Part shown: piece by piece, positions 31,499 through 39,842 of the stretch
Position numbering within the stretch: position 1 is the stretch's first letter
Layout of the letters: each line of letters starts with the position of its first letter
Assembly (NCBI GenBank): GCA_036562495.1
Contig: DATCKA010000144.1
Span: forward strand, 1-64,000
Direction of reading: 5' to 3'
DNA: 64,000 nucleotides
Source: Geochorda sp036562495
Lineage (GTDB): Bacteria; Bacillota; Limnochordia; Limnochordales; Geochordaceae
Notes under the pieces: model-generated
Seen by the model: the letters and a program-made list of their open reading frames with translations, nothing else
Told to the model about the DNA's origin: nothing
Database searches by the model: none
Position numbers and translations under genes: made by a program

Positions 31499-31578
31499 AA
31501 AGTCGTGCGGGTCGCGCCGGCCATCCCTGCCGGGACGCGCGGCCGACGCATCCCGGTGGGCGGGCAGGGCGAGACGTC

Positions 31579-32229
31579 ATGGTGGCAAGGAGGCTAGTCA
31601 TACTAACGTTGGCCGCTCTCGGCATGCTCGCGTCACCGGCGGTCGGCGCCCGTCCTGTCGTGTCGGTCCACGATCTTCGCTTCCAGGGCGTGGTGCGCCA
31701 GGGCACCGACCGGACCTGCGGCTACGCCGCAGCGGCCACCGTCCTGAAGGCCCTGGGGCTAGAGGTGGACGAGGCGCAGCTGATCCGAGCCGCCACGGGC
31801 CAGGACGGCGAGGCATCGGCCTCCGTCGCGGACATCGGACGGGCGGTGGTGCCTTGGGGCGTCCGGAGCTATCCCGTCCTGAGCACATGGGACGACCTGC
31901 TGCGCTATTTCGAACGCTACGACGAGCCGGTGGTGGCCCTCGTCGACGTCGGGCGGCCTCACTTCACCGTGGTGGCCGCGATGGAGCCGCGGGCCGTCTA
32001 CATGGCCGACCCGAGCCAGGGCGTGCTGGTGTGGAGCCGGGCGCGCTTCGAGGAGCGGTGGGCGGGCGTCGTGCTCTTCCTGCGGCCCCAACATGGGAGC
32101 CCGCCCGAAGGCTCCCTCGCCCGGTCGTCTCTGATGCAGGCCGTCGGACGATTACGGGCCCGTCACCGCCTGCTCGAGCGAGTGCAGGCGGGGGGCGGGC
32201 ATGGGCGAGAAGGGCGAGGAGGCCCATGA
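31579..32229 (+). CDS. secreted C39-family cysteine peptidase-like protein
   Basis: The 216-residue protein has a signal peptide (VILTLAALGMLASPAVGA, cleavage near residue 24) and then a papain-like C39 domain. The expected residues are present: Q41 and C47 in QGTDRTCGYAAA, H128 in PHFTVV and D144 in MADPSQG. C39 domains are best known at the front of bacteriocin ABC exporters, but stand-alone secreted forms exist, notably FapD of the Pseudomonas Fap amyloid exporter. No ABC transporter is here. The ribosome-binding site is weak (GGGCGAG). Its stop overlaps the next start (ATGA at 32226-32229), so the two products probably act together outside the inner membrane. Confidence 0.8.
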   Translation: MVARRLVILTLAALGMLASPAVGARPVVSVHDLRFQGVVRQGTDRTCGYAAAATVLKALGLEVDEAQLIRAATGQDGEASASVADIGRAVVPWGVRSYPVLSTWDDLLRYFERYDEPVVALVDVGRPHFTVVAAMEPRAVYMADPSQGVLVWSRARFEERWAGVVLFLRPQHGSPPEGSLARSSLMQAVGRLRARHRLLERVQAGGGHGREGRGGP

Positions 32230-33074
32230 GGGCACCGGCTCCCGCGCGATGGCGGAAAGTGGGTGCGCTCGTAGTGGCCGTGCTGGCCACGATGGGGCCG
32301 CCGGTCTGCGGCGCGGAGGTCCTGGCAGCTCCCGCCCTCACCCACGTCTTCGATGAGGGCAAGTGGCGCCTGATGTGGCGGGCGGAGAGCGGTGCGCTGG
32401 AGTCTGCGGCCTGCCCAGCCTTCGTGCGCTGCACCGGGCGCTACCTGGCCGCCTCGCTGGAGCTCACCTACCGACACGCCGGGGAGGTCCGGGGGACGGG
32501 CTGGCGGTGGGAGGCGTCGGCCCGGGCCTATGTCGTCGACGAGCACCGTGCCGTGACCGACCCCTTGGGCACGAGCCTCGACAGTCGGGACCGCTGGGCC
32601 TCGGCATGGCCATCCCGGATGACGCTCGCACTCGTGCACCACGACCCGCGCCACGGGCGAGCGCTGGAGACGAGCGTCTCGCTCTTCGCCGAGGCGTCGC
32701 GGGGCGAACCGCTGCAGGTGGGCCAGTCGGTGGGGGTAAGCGTGTCGCGCATCATCGACCCGGCGCTCGTGGCGCTGTCGATGGCCGTCAGCGCACCGGG
32801 TCCGGGCGGGGCGTGGCTGCACGGCGCCGGCGAGTGGCGGGTGGTCCTCACCGACGAGTTGTGGCTGGTCACCGGGGCGGGCATCGCATGGCCGCCCCGC
32901 TCTCCGGGGCCGCACGCCCGCATCTGGACCGGGATCGGCATGGCGCTCCGAGGTGGGACGCAGGTGGAGGCCACGGTGGAGCACCTGCTGGGCGACGACG
33001 ACGCCTTTGCCTTGCAAGTCGAGCTCCGGCCGGGCGACACCCAGGCGAGGGCGGGGCCGGAGGCCCCGATGTGA
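32226..33074 (+). CDS. secreted beta-rich protein, possible outer-membrane barrel
   Basis: The 282-residue protein begins with an export signal (about 1-30). Its body alternates polar and non-polar residues in strand-length blocks separated by turns, for example SVGVSVSRIIDPALVALSMAV, WRVVLTDELWLVTGAGIAW and IGMALRGGTQVEATVEHLL. The pattern recalls the C-terminal strands of MetA/FapF-type outer-membrane transporter proteins, often encoded beside secreted C39 proteins. I see no long hydrophobic helix after the signal. Family membership is not certain; a secreted adhesin-like or beta-sandwich protein is the alternative. ATG 32226 overlaps the C39 gene by four bases. Confidence 0.6.
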   Translation: MRAPAPARWRKVGALVVAVLATMGPPVCGAEVLAAPALTHVFDEGKWRLMWRAESGALESAACPAFVRCTGRYLAASLELTYRHAGEVRGTGWRWEASARAYVVDEHRAVTDPLGTSLDSRDRWASAWPSRMTLALVHHDPRHGRALETSVSLFAEASRGEPLQVGQSVGVSVSRIIDPALVALSMAVSAPGPGGAWLHGAGEWRVVLTDELWLVTGAGIAWPPRSPGPHARIWTGIGMALRGGTQVEATVEHLLGDDDAFALQVELRPGDTQARAGPEAPM

Positions 33075-33105
33075 GGCGCCGATGGCGCAGCGAGGAGGCG
33101 AGACG

Positions 33106-33567
33106 ATGCGGCTGACGCGGTCTCTGTGCGTGGTGGTCGCGATCGCGCTGGTGGCGAGCGTGGCACTGTCGCCGACGGCCCTGGCCGCGGCGGGCGGTGA
33201 CCCGACCCCTCAGCCCGGCGCGGCCTTCGACCCCGGCGAGTTTGGGGTGCCCATCGACTCGGAGCAGCAGGAGACACTGTCGGGCGAGTGGTGGAGCGTG
33301 GCGGTGGGCGCCGCCCTGGGCGCTGCTGACGCCGCCTACACCTACGCCCGCTCGCGCCCCTTCAAGGCCACCAGCACCCACTACTGGACCGGGATGGCGG
33401 CATCGGTCCTGGTGGGGGCGGGGATGGGCGCGCTGGGCAGTGCCACGCAGCTCGGGACGCAGACGGCCAAAGCCACCGTCAAGGTGGCGATGAGCGTCTA
33501 CTCCCGGGTGCGTTCCCACGTGGTCAACGAGGCCTTCAGCACAGGCCTCAAGCAGTTCGGCTACTGA
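33106..33567 (+). CDS. small secreted protein with two Gly/Ala-rich segments
   Basis: The 153-residue product has a clear signal peptide (RSLCVVVAIALVASVALSPTALA, cleavage near residue 27). The mature part is short: an acidic/proline stretch, then two amphipathic or membrane-like segments rich in small residues, VAVGAALGAADAAYTYA (about 63-79) and ASVLVGAGMGALGSATQ (about 90-106), and a polar tail ending in KQFGY. I do not recognise the family. Position directly after the C39-like and barrel-like genes (31-base gap, GAGGAGGCGAG ribosome-binding site) makes it a candidate substrate or partner of that pair. No canonical GG leader precedes an obvious short peptide. Confidence 0.65.
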   Translation: MRLTRSLCVVVAIALVASVALSPTALAAAGGDPTPQPGAAFDPGEFGVPIDSEQQETLSGEWWSVAVGAALGAADAAYTYARSRPFKATSTHYWTGMAASVLVGAGMGALGSATQLGTQTAKATVKVAMSVYSRVRSHVVNEAFSTGLKQFGY

Positions 33568-33638
33568 GCGCGTGAGCCCGGCCTCCGGGCCTCGCCCTCG
33601 CGCCAGGACGATGCCGGCACAGCGAGGAGGCGGTGGGG

Positions 33639-33920
33639 GTGCCGCAAGCACAGGCGAGACAAGCGACGAGGTCCCCCCGACCCAGGATCTCGTGGATCGG
33701 GCTCGTCGTCTCCCAGACCATGGTCCTCTTCGGGGCGTGGCTGGCCGCCGAGTGGGACGTGGGGCTCTGGTGGACCATCATCTGCCTGAGCTCCGACACC
33801 GGCTACGCGGTGACCCACCTGCACCCTCCCTACCGGGAGCCGGCCCTGCACCTGGCCATCGGCTACGGCGTCTGGTTGGCCGGCATGGTGCTCATGAGGT
33901 ACGGCCCCGCCTGGCTGTGA
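33639..33920 (+). CDS. small two-helix membrane protein, unknown function
   Basis: The 93-residue product has a basic N-terminus and two hydrophobic stretches, WIGLVVSQTMVLFGAWLAA and ALHLAIGYGVWLAGMVLM. A tryptophan-rich loop with several histidines and acidic residues (DVGLWWTIICLSSDTG ... HLHPP) lies between them. I do not recognise the family. GTG 33639 sits 8 bases after GAGGAGG; GTG 33633 is too close to it. It may be the last gene of the C39 cassette (71-base gap) and ends 10 bases before the convergent nagZ stop. Confidence 0.6.
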   Translation: MPQAQARQATRSPRPRISWIGLVVSQTMVLFGAWLAAEWDVGLWWTIICLSSDTGYAVTHLHPPYREPALHLAIGYGVWLAGMVLMRYGPAWL

Positions 33921-33930
33921 GGGGCGGGGA

Positions 33931-35577
33931 CTAGCTCGCCCGCACGTCCAGCGCCACCGGCAGGCGCCCTTGCGGCTCGAGGGCGCCCGAGACGAGATCG
34001 GCCAGGGCGTCGGTCAGCTCCGCCGGCAGCGGGCTCGGCGTGCCCCAGCGATCCTGAGCGTAGGTGGCCACGAAGGCATCCACATCGCCCAGGCTGGTGA
34101 CGTCGTACGGCAGCCCCAGGGCGACCACCACCACGGGGATCCCCGCGGCCCTCACCCGCCGCACCAGCTCCACCTGACCCGGTGCCAGCGGCGGCTTGAA
34201 CGAGGAGTAGGTGAGCACCACGGCCGCATCCACGGAGCGGGCGAGGCGTTCGGCCGCCTCCAGTTCGGCGGCGGAGGGCGAGAAGCCGTCGCTCCACCCG
34301 CCGCCCGGGGTGGGCAGGGCCACCACCGCCGGATAGCGACGACGCATGGCCGCCGCCACCTCGTCGGCCTCGCGGGGCCCCGTGACCAGCAGGGTGCGCA
34401 CCGTCTCCGGGCGGAGAGGGAGGACGCCCCGGTTGACCACCACCGTCAGGCTGCGGCGAAAGGCCTCGGAGGCCAATGTCCTCCAGGCGGGATCGGCCGC
34501 CTCCCGCTCCGCCGCGTCGGGATCCACCTCGGCCGGAAGCGGGCGGTCGCCCTGCAGCAGCCCGTACTTCTCCTTCAGTCGCAGGATTCGGTCCACCGAG
34601 GCGTCGATGCGCTCCATCGGCAGGTCGCCCCGCAACGCTGCCTGCACCAGGGCCGTCCACGCGGCGACCTGGTCGGCGTACGGGCCCGTGGCCATCACCA
34701 CGTCCGCCCCGGCCTCGATGGCCATGCGAGCGGCCTCACCCGCGCCGAACCGCTGGGCGATGGCGCCCATGCTCATCGCGTCGGTCACCACCACCCCCGC
34801 AAACCCCTGCTCCCGTCGCAGCAGGTGCGTCAGCGATGCGGCCGAGAGCGTGGCGGGGCGGTCGGGGTCCAGGGACTTGACGACGATGTGGGCGGTCATG
34901 ACGGAGTCGGCGCCTGCGGCGAAGGCGGCTGCGAAGGGGGCCAGGTGCGTCTGCCGGAGCACGGCGTCGGAGAGGTCGACCGTCGGCAGGTCGTGGTGGG
35001 AGTCCAGCGACGTGTCGCCGTGGCCAGGGTAATGCTTGGGCGTGGAGACCACGCCGGCCTCCTGGTACCCCCGCACCATGGCCGCGCTCAGGCGCCCCAC
35101 CCACTGCGGGTCGTCTCCGAAGGCCCGGATCCCGATGACCGGGTTGTGGGGGTTGGTGTTGACGTCGACGACGGGCGAGAAGTCCCAGTGCACCCCCGCT
35201 GCCCGGGCCTGCCGGGCCGTGGCGAGGGCGATGCGGTAGGCCAGCTCCTCGCTCATGGTGGCGCCGATGCCCATCTGCCGGGGGAAGGCAACCACGCCGA
35301 GCGCCACGTTGTGACGCAAGCCGTACTCGAGATCCGCGCCCACCATGACCGGGATGCCCAGCCGGGTGGAGGCGGCCCAGCGTTGCAGCCGGTTGTTGGA
35401 CTCGGCCAGGTGCCGCACCGTGCGATGGCTGTAGGTGATGACGAAGCCGACGCCGTAGCGTTGCACCATCTCACGGGTCTGAGCCGACGGCATGCCGCTC
35501 TCGTCGGGGATCACGACGGGCATCAGCAGCTGGCCGATCTTCTCCTCCAGGGTCATGCGGGCGACGAGCGGATGCAA
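33931..35577 (-). CDS. nagZ: beta-N-acetylhexosaminidase (GH3, NagZ-like)
   Basis: The 548-residue protein carries the NagZ loop KHYPGHGDTSLDSHHDLP, whose His-Asp pair is the acid/base, and the nucleophile D266 in VVTDAMSMG. A C-terminal GH3 sandwich-like domain follows (about 385-548), as in Bacillus NagZ and unlike the short Gram-negative enzymes. It removes GlcNAc from muropeptides. I chose TTG 35577 because GGGAGG lies 8 bases upstream and LHPLVARMTLEEKIGQL starts the domain. A longer reading from TTG 35703 adds 42 unconserved residues and has no ribosome-binding site. No signal peptide is seen with the short start. The gene is divergent from the cobalamin operon. Confidence 0.9.
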   Translation of the reverse strand: MHPLVARMTLEEKIGQLLMPVVIPDESGMPSAQTREMVQRYGVGFVITYSHRTVRHLAESNNRLQRWAASTRLGIPVMVGADLEYGLRHNVALGVVAFPRQMGIGATMSEELAYRIALATARQARAAGVHWDFSPVVDVNTNPHNPVIGIRAFGDDPQWVGRLSAAMVRGYQEAGVVSTPKHYPGHGDTSLDSHHDLPTVDLSDAVLRQTHLAPFAAAFAAGADSVMTAHIVVKSLDPDRPATLSAASLTHLLRREQGFAGVVVTDAMSMGAIAQRFGAGEAARMAIEAGADVVMATGPYADQVAAWTALVQAALRGDLPMERIDASVDRILRLKEKYGLLQGDRPLPAEVDPDAAEREAADPAWRTLASEAFRRSLTVVVNRGVLPLRPETVRTLLVTGPREADEVAAAMRRRYPAVVALPTPGGGWSDGFSPSAAELEAAERLARSVDAAVVLTYSSFKPPLAPGQVELVRRVRAAGIPVVVVALGLPYDVTSLGDVDAFVATYAQDRWGTPSPLPAELTDALADLVSGALEPQGRLPVALDVRAS

Positions 35578-35722
35578 CGGAGCCACCTCCCGGCGACATG
35601 CGGTCCGGACCACCAATTGGCTGCCGGGCGGCTGGCCCCTGCCGCCGGTCTCGGGCGCGCGTATTGTGGCCGGGGCCGAGTGGAGGTATCTTGGAAGCGA
35701 CAAGCCCTATTCGATAGAGCCG

Positions 35723-35890
35723 CCCCTGGTGCCGGGGCGCGTAGTCCCGGCTTAAAGTGGGGAAGTCCGGTGAAAGTCCGGCGCTGTCCCGCAACGGTAA
35801 CCAGGGGCCCGACGGCGGAGCCACCCGCCGAGGTGGCGGCCCACACCCTTGCCGTCGCGGCGCCCTGGAAGCCCGAATGCCTGCCAGGGG
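35723..35890 (+). promoter_or_regulatory. cobalamin riboswitch
   Basis: The conserved core is present: GGTGCC, AAAGTGGGGAAGTCCGGTG, AAAGTCCGG, CGCTGTCCCGCAACGGTAA and a 3' AGCCCGAATGCCTGCC. The closing P1 stem is perfect (CCCCTGG 35723-35729 with CCAGGGG 35884-35890). It lies 34-44 bases before btuF, so B12 should repress the uptake operon. CCTCTCGAGG just after it could hide the ribosome-binding purines. A weak promoter (TTGGAA 35691, GATAGA 35713) precedes it. Confidence 0.93.
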
Positions 35891-35933
35891 AGCCCTCGGA
35901 ACGGGCACCTCTCGAGGAAGGGGAGTGGTCAGC

Positions 35934-36908
35934 TTGGCCGCGTCGTATCGTCTTGCCTGCCCCTCGCACCCCAGGAGGACACGCCTACCCGCCATCGGAG
36001 GACTGCTGGTAGCCCTGGCGCTGGCCCAGGCGCTGGCACTCGCACCGGCCCCGCCCGTCGCCGCCGCCGCGTATCCCATGGAACTGGTCGACGACGCGGG
36101 CAACCCCGTGAGGTTCGAAGCCCCCCCGCAGCGGATCGTCTCCCTGGTGCCGTCGCTGACCGAGGCGGTCTGCGCCCTGGATGCCTGCGATCGTCTCGTA
36201 GGCGTCGACGACTACTCCAACTATCCGCCGCAGGTGATGTCCCTGCCGCGGCTCGGCGGCCTGTACGATCCCAACGTCGAACGGATCGTGGCCCTTGGGC
36301 CGGATCTCGTGCTGCTCAGCAAGTACGGACGCCTGCCCCAGGTCCTGCGCCAGGCGGGGCTGACCGTCTTCATCCTGGAATCGGAGACGCTGGAAGACGC
36401 GTTTCGCAACCTGACGACCCTGGGCCGCCTGCTGGACCGGGAGGACCGGGCCACCCGCCTCGTGGACGCCATTCAACGGGAGATGCAGCGGATCGCCGAT
36501 CTCGTGCGGGCGTCGGGCCGGTCGCCGTCGGTCTACTACGAGATCGACCCGACTCCGTATGCGGCCGGGCCCGACTCGTTCATCGGGGCGCTCATCGAGC
36601 TCGCGGGCGGCCGCAACGTGGTGCCGGCCCATCTCGGGCTCTTCCCGCGGATCAGCCCCGAGCTGGTCATCCAGGCCGACCCCGACGTGATCGTGCTGGG
36701 CGACGCACCTTACGGCGTGACGGCCCGCCAGCTTGCGGAGCGACCCGGTTGGGCGGCGCTCAGCGCGCTGAGGGAGGGCCGGGTGGCAGAGCTCGACGCC
36801 GCACAGGTCGACCTCGTCAGCCGCCCGGGCCCCCGAGTGGCCGAGGCTGTCCGGCTCCTGGCTGCCCTGCTGCATCCGGCGCTCCGGGACGAGTTGGGCG
36901 CTCCGTGA
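35934..36908 (+). CDS. btuF: cobalamin ABC transporter substrate-binding protein BtuF
   Basis: The 324-residue protein has an N-terminal signal segment (LPAIGGLLVALALAQALALAPAPPVAAAA) and then the periplasmic-binding fold of the BtuF/FhuD class. QRIVSLVPSLTEAVCAL near 55 and DYSNYPP near 82 resemble cobalamin-binding members. There is no lipobox cysteine. TTG 35934 follows GGGGAG by 9 bases; GTG 35925 is the alternative. Longer in-frame readings start inside the riboswitch and are rejected. The riboswitch and the downstream btuCD make the substrate (cobalamin or a corrinoid) fairly secure. Confidence 0.9.
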   Translation: MAASYRLACPSHPRRTRLPAIGGLLVALALAQALALAPAPPVAAAAYPMELVDDAGNPVRFEAPPQRIVSLVPSLTEAVCALDACDRLVGVDDYSNYPPQVMSLPRLGGLYDPNVERIVALGPDLVLLSKYGRLPQVLRQAGLTVFILESETLEDAFRNLTTLGRLLDREDRATRLVDAIQREMQRIADLVRASGRSPSVYYEIDPTPYAAGPDSFIGALIELAGGRNVVPAHLGLFPRISPELVIQADPDVIVLGDAPYGVTARQLAERPGWAALSALREGRVAELDAAQVDLVSRPGPRVAEAVRLLAALLHPALRDELGAP

Positions 36909-38002
36909 CGATGCCCATCAGACCCGGCTCCTCCCCGGAGGGGCTCGACGCCAGAGCCTCCGCGCTCCGGCGGCCGCTCCCGTGGGCCGCCATGGTGGTG
37001 GGCCTGACGATGGTGTCAGGCGTGGCCCTCTGGTGGGGCAGCGTGCCGGTCAGCTGGCGGGACGTGCTGGACGCCCTGTGGCGGGGCGTCGCGGGCCGCC
37101 CCCTCGACGGGACGGCCGCCATCGTCTGGCAACTCCGTCTGCCGAGGGTGCTGGCGGGGCTGGTGACCGGCGCGGTGCTGGGCCTCTCGGGGGCGGCGCT
37201 GCAGGGCATCTTCCGCAACCCCCTCGCCGACCCGTACCTGACGGGCGTGGCGTCGGGCGCGCTGTTCGGCGCGGCGGTCGCCATGGCGGCGGGGCAGGCG
37301 TTGCCGCAGGCCTTCACGGGGCTCACGGAGGCGGGCGCAACGGGCTATCTCGTGTCGGCGGCGGCCTTCGTCGGCGCGCTCGGGGCCGTCCTGACGGTGG
37401 TGGTGCTGGCGCGCACGGCGGGCGGCCGGCGCACCACCGATCTGGTGCTGGCGGGGGTGGTGGTCGGCTCGGTGCTGACGTCCGCCACCGCCTACCTGAT
37501 GATGCGAGACGCCGACCGGGTGCGGGCGGTCTTCAACTGGAGCCTGGGCAACCTGGCCACGGTCGGATGGCCGCAGCTCCGACTGGCCCTCCCGGGGGCG
37601 GTCCTCGGGTCGGCCCTGCTGCTGGTGGCCGGTCGCCCCCTCAACGCCATCCAGCTGGGCGAGGACGTGGCAGCCTCTCTCGGCCTTCCGGTGGGTGCGC
37701 TCAAGACGGGGGTCATCGCCGCTGCTTCGCTGGCCACGGCGTCGGTGGTGGCCCAGGTGGGCATCATCGGCTTCGTGGGGCTGATCGTGCCCCACATCCT
37801 GCGGCGCCTGCTGGGCGGCGACTACCGGGCGCTGTTGCCGGCCTCGGCCGTGGGGGGCGCCCTGTTGCTGGTGCTGGCGGACCTGGGCGCCCGGGTGGCG
37901 GTGCGCCCCGCCGAGTTGCCCGTCGGGGTGGTGACCACCCTGTTGGGAGGGCCCTTCTTCCTTTACCTGCTGAAGCGGGGCAACGGGCATGCTGAGCCTT
38001 GA
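36905..38002 (+). CDS. btuC: cobalamin ABC transporter permease BtuC
   Basis: The 365-residue permease of the FecCD/BtuC family has about ten membrane segments. LRLPRVLAGLVTGAVLGLSGAALQGIFRNPLADPYL and, near the C-terminus, GFVGLIVPHILR with GGDYRALLPAS are family signatures. GTG 36905 overlaps the btuF stop (GTGA); ATG 36911 is equally possible and neither has a strong ribosome-binding site, consistent with translational coupling. It overlaps btuD by 14 bases. Confidence 0.93.
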   Translation: MTMPIRPGSSPEGLDARASALRRPLPWAAMVVGLTMVSGVALWWGSVPVSWRDVLDALWRGVAGRPLDGTAAIVWQLRLPRVLAGLVTGAVLGLSGAALQGIFRNPLADPYLTGVASGALFGAAVAMAAGQALPQAFTGLTEAGATGYLVSAAAFVGALGAVLTVVVLARTAGGRRTTDLVLAGVVVGSVLTSATAYLMMRDADRVRAVFNWSLGNLATVGWPQLRLALPGAVLGSALLLVAGRPLNAIQLGEDVAASLGLPVGALKTGVIAAASLATASVVAQVGIIGFVGLIVPHILRRLLGGDYRALLPASAVGGALLLVLADLGARVAVRPAELPVGVVTTLLGGPFFLYLLKRGNGHAEP

Positions 38003-38810
38003 GGGCATCGCCCATCGCTACGGATCCGGGGCCGAGGTGCTGCGAGACGTCACCCTGCGTCTGGAGCCCGGCCTGACGGCCCTCATCGGACCCAACGGCA
38101 GCGGCAAGAGCACGCTGTTGCGGATCGCCGCGGGCCTGCTGGCGCCGTGGCGCGGGGTGGTCCGCCTGGACGGCCGACCCCTGGCACGGGTCGCGACATG
38201 GGAGAGGGCGCGTCACATCGCCTACGTGCCGCAGCAGGTGCTCCTGCCCGAAGGCATGGATGTACTGCAGGTGGTGCTGCTGGGCCGCCTGCCCCACATG
38301 GGCTGGCTGGGGCCGGAGAGTGCGGAGGATCGGGCGGCGGCCTGGCGGGCCATGGAGGCCACGGGCACAACCGCCCTCGCGCACCGGCCGGTGGAGACCC
38401 TCTCCGGCGGTGAACGCCAGCGAGTGGCCCTGGCCCGGGCGCTGGCGACGGGGGCTCGCCACCTGTTGCTGGACGAACCGACCTCGCATCTCGACTTGCA
38501 CCACCAGTCGGCGCTGGTGCGCACGTTGCGAGCGTTGGTGGAGCGATCCCGGCTGGCCGTCCTGATGGTGGTGCACGACCCCAACCTGGCGGCTCTGGCC
38601 GAAAGGGTGGTGATGCTGGCCGGCGGCCGGATCGTGGCCGACGGGCCGCCCGACCGAGCGCTGGAGCCGGCGGCCTTGCGAGCCGCCTACGGCGATGGCT
38701 TCGCCATCCTGCAGGGCCCTGACGGGCGACGGGCGGTGGTCCCCTCGGTGGCCACCCCGCTTTCCCCCGACCGCAGGAACCCCGCAGCCGAGACGGGAAG
38801 TCTCCCGTAG
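37989..38810 (+). CDS. btuD: cobalamin ABC transporter ATPase BtuD
   Basis: The 273-residue ATPase has Walker A GPNGSGKST (34-42), the PQQ loop, signature LSGGERQRVALARAL near 137 and Walker B LLLDEPTSHLD near 157, with the switch histidine in VVHDPN near 196. Order and spacing fit FepC/BtuD-type importers. A C-terminal tail of about 25 residues after the ABC core is proline/arginine-rich. It ends the riboswitch-controlled transcript, although the aldolase gene follows after only 36 bases. Confidence 0.93.
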   Translation: MLSLEGIAHRYGSGAEVLRDVTLRLEPGLTALIGPNGSGKSTLLRIAAGLLAPWRGVVRLDGRPLARVATWERARHIAYVPQQVLLPEGMDVLQVVLLGRLPHMGWLGPESAEDRAAAWRAMEATGTTALAHRPVETLSGGERQRVALARALATGARHLLLDEPTSHLDLHHQSALVRTLRALVERSRLAVLMVVHDPNLAALAERVVMLAGGRIVADGPPDRALEPAALRAAYGDGFAILQGPDGRRAVVPSVATPLSPDRRNPAAETGSLP

Positions 38811-38846
38811 GGGCGGTATCCGCGGAGAGGGGAGTGCAGGGCACAA

Positions 38847-39824
38847 ATGGGTCTCGTTACCTTGCGTCAATGCCTCCAGGAGGCCGAAAAGGGCAACTAC
38901 GGCGTCGGCGCGTTCAACGTCAACAACATGGAGCAGGTGCAGGGGATCATGATGGCGGCCCGCCAGGCTCGCTCGCCGGTCATCCTGCAGGCGAGCCGCG
39001 GTGCGCTCAAGTACACCAACTTCGTCTACCTCAAGCACCTGCTGCAGGCAGCCCTCGAGGAAAACCCCGACATTCCTATCGTCATCCACCTGGACCACGG
39101 CGACAGCCTGGAGACGGTCAAGACCGCCATCTCCCTCGGGTTCAGCTCCGTCATGATCGACGGATCCCACCTGGAGTTCGAGGACAACGTGGCCCTGACC
39201 CGGTCCGTGGTCGAGTACGCACACGATCACGGCGTTTCAGTGGAGGCCGAGCTCGGCACCCTGGGAGGCATCGAGGAGGACGTCCAGGGCACGGTCAAGC
39301 TGACCGACCCGGCCCAGGCCGAGGTCTTCGTCGAGCGCACGGGGTGCGATGCCCTGGCGGTGGCCATCGGCACCTCCCACGGTGCCTATAAGTTCAAGGG
39401 CGAGCCCAAGCTGGCTCTCGACCTGATCCCGGAGATCTACCGGCGGGTCCGGATCCCGCTGGTCATGCACGGCTCGTCCTCGGTGCCCGCGGAGCTGGTG
39501 GAGGAGGTCAACCGCTTCGGTGGCTCCCTGGAGGGCAGCAAGGGTGTGCCGGTGGAGAGCATCCAGCGCGCCATCCAGCTCGGGGTGCGTAAGATCAACG
39601 TCGACACCGACATCCGCCTGGCCGTCACGGCCACCATCCGGCGCTTCTTCGCCGAGCAGCCGGCCAAGTTCGACCCGCGCGAGTACCTGGGCCCCGCCCG
39701 CGAGGCCATCGCCCAGGTCGTGCGGTCCCGCATGGAGGCCTTCGGCAGCGCGGGGCACGCCGGCGACTACCAGCCCATCTCCCTGGCTGAGATGAGGGAG
39801 CGGTATCGCTCGGGGCAGCCTTGA
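38847..39824 (+). CDS. fba: class II fructose-bisphosphate aldolase
   Basis: The 325-residue zinc-dependent aldolase cleaves fructose-1,6-bisphosphate. Metal/catalytic residues are visible in HLDHGD (D83 and zinc ligand H84), in GTSHGAYKF and in MHGSSSVP; NVDTDIRLA completes the phosphate-binding loop. The match to the FBP aldolase (Fba) branch is full length, with a tagatose-bisphosphate aldolase as a less likely alternative. A GGAGAGGGGAG stretch precedes ATG 38847 by about 12 bases. It may have its own promoter or be read from the btu operon. Confidence 0.93.
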   Translation: MGLVTLRQCLQEAEKGNYGVGAFNVNNMEQVQGIMMAARQARSPVILQASRGALKYTNFVYLKHLLQAALEENPDIPIVIHLDHGDSLETVKTAISLGFSSVMIDGSHLEFEDNVALTRSVVEYAHDHGVSVEAELGTLGGIEEDVQGTVKLTDPAQAEVFVERTGCDALAVAIGTSHGAYKFKGEPKLALDLIPEIYRRVRIPLVMHGSSSVPAELVEEVNRFGGSLEGSKGVPVESIQRAIQLGVRKINVDTDIRLAVTATIRRFFAEQPAKFDPREYLGPAREAIAQVVRSRMEAFGSAGHAGDYQPISLAEMRERYRSGQP

Positions 39825-39842
39825 GAGCCGGAGGTGAAGCCG

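Noticed and set aside
31579..32229. C39 gene as part of a bacteriocin ABC exporter
   Set aside because: No ABC membrane or ATPase domain is fused or adjacent, and the protein has its own signal peptide.
35578..35703. Longer NagZ start at TTG 35703
   Set aside because: No ribosome-binding site, no signal peptide in the added 42 residues, and it runs toward the opposing btu promoter; TTG 35577 has GGGAGG at 8 bases.
35757..35933. Start of btuF inside the cobalamin riboswitch
   Set aside because: The extra residues are encoded by the conserved riboswitch core, and a signal peptide with a ribosome-binding site begins at 35925-35934.
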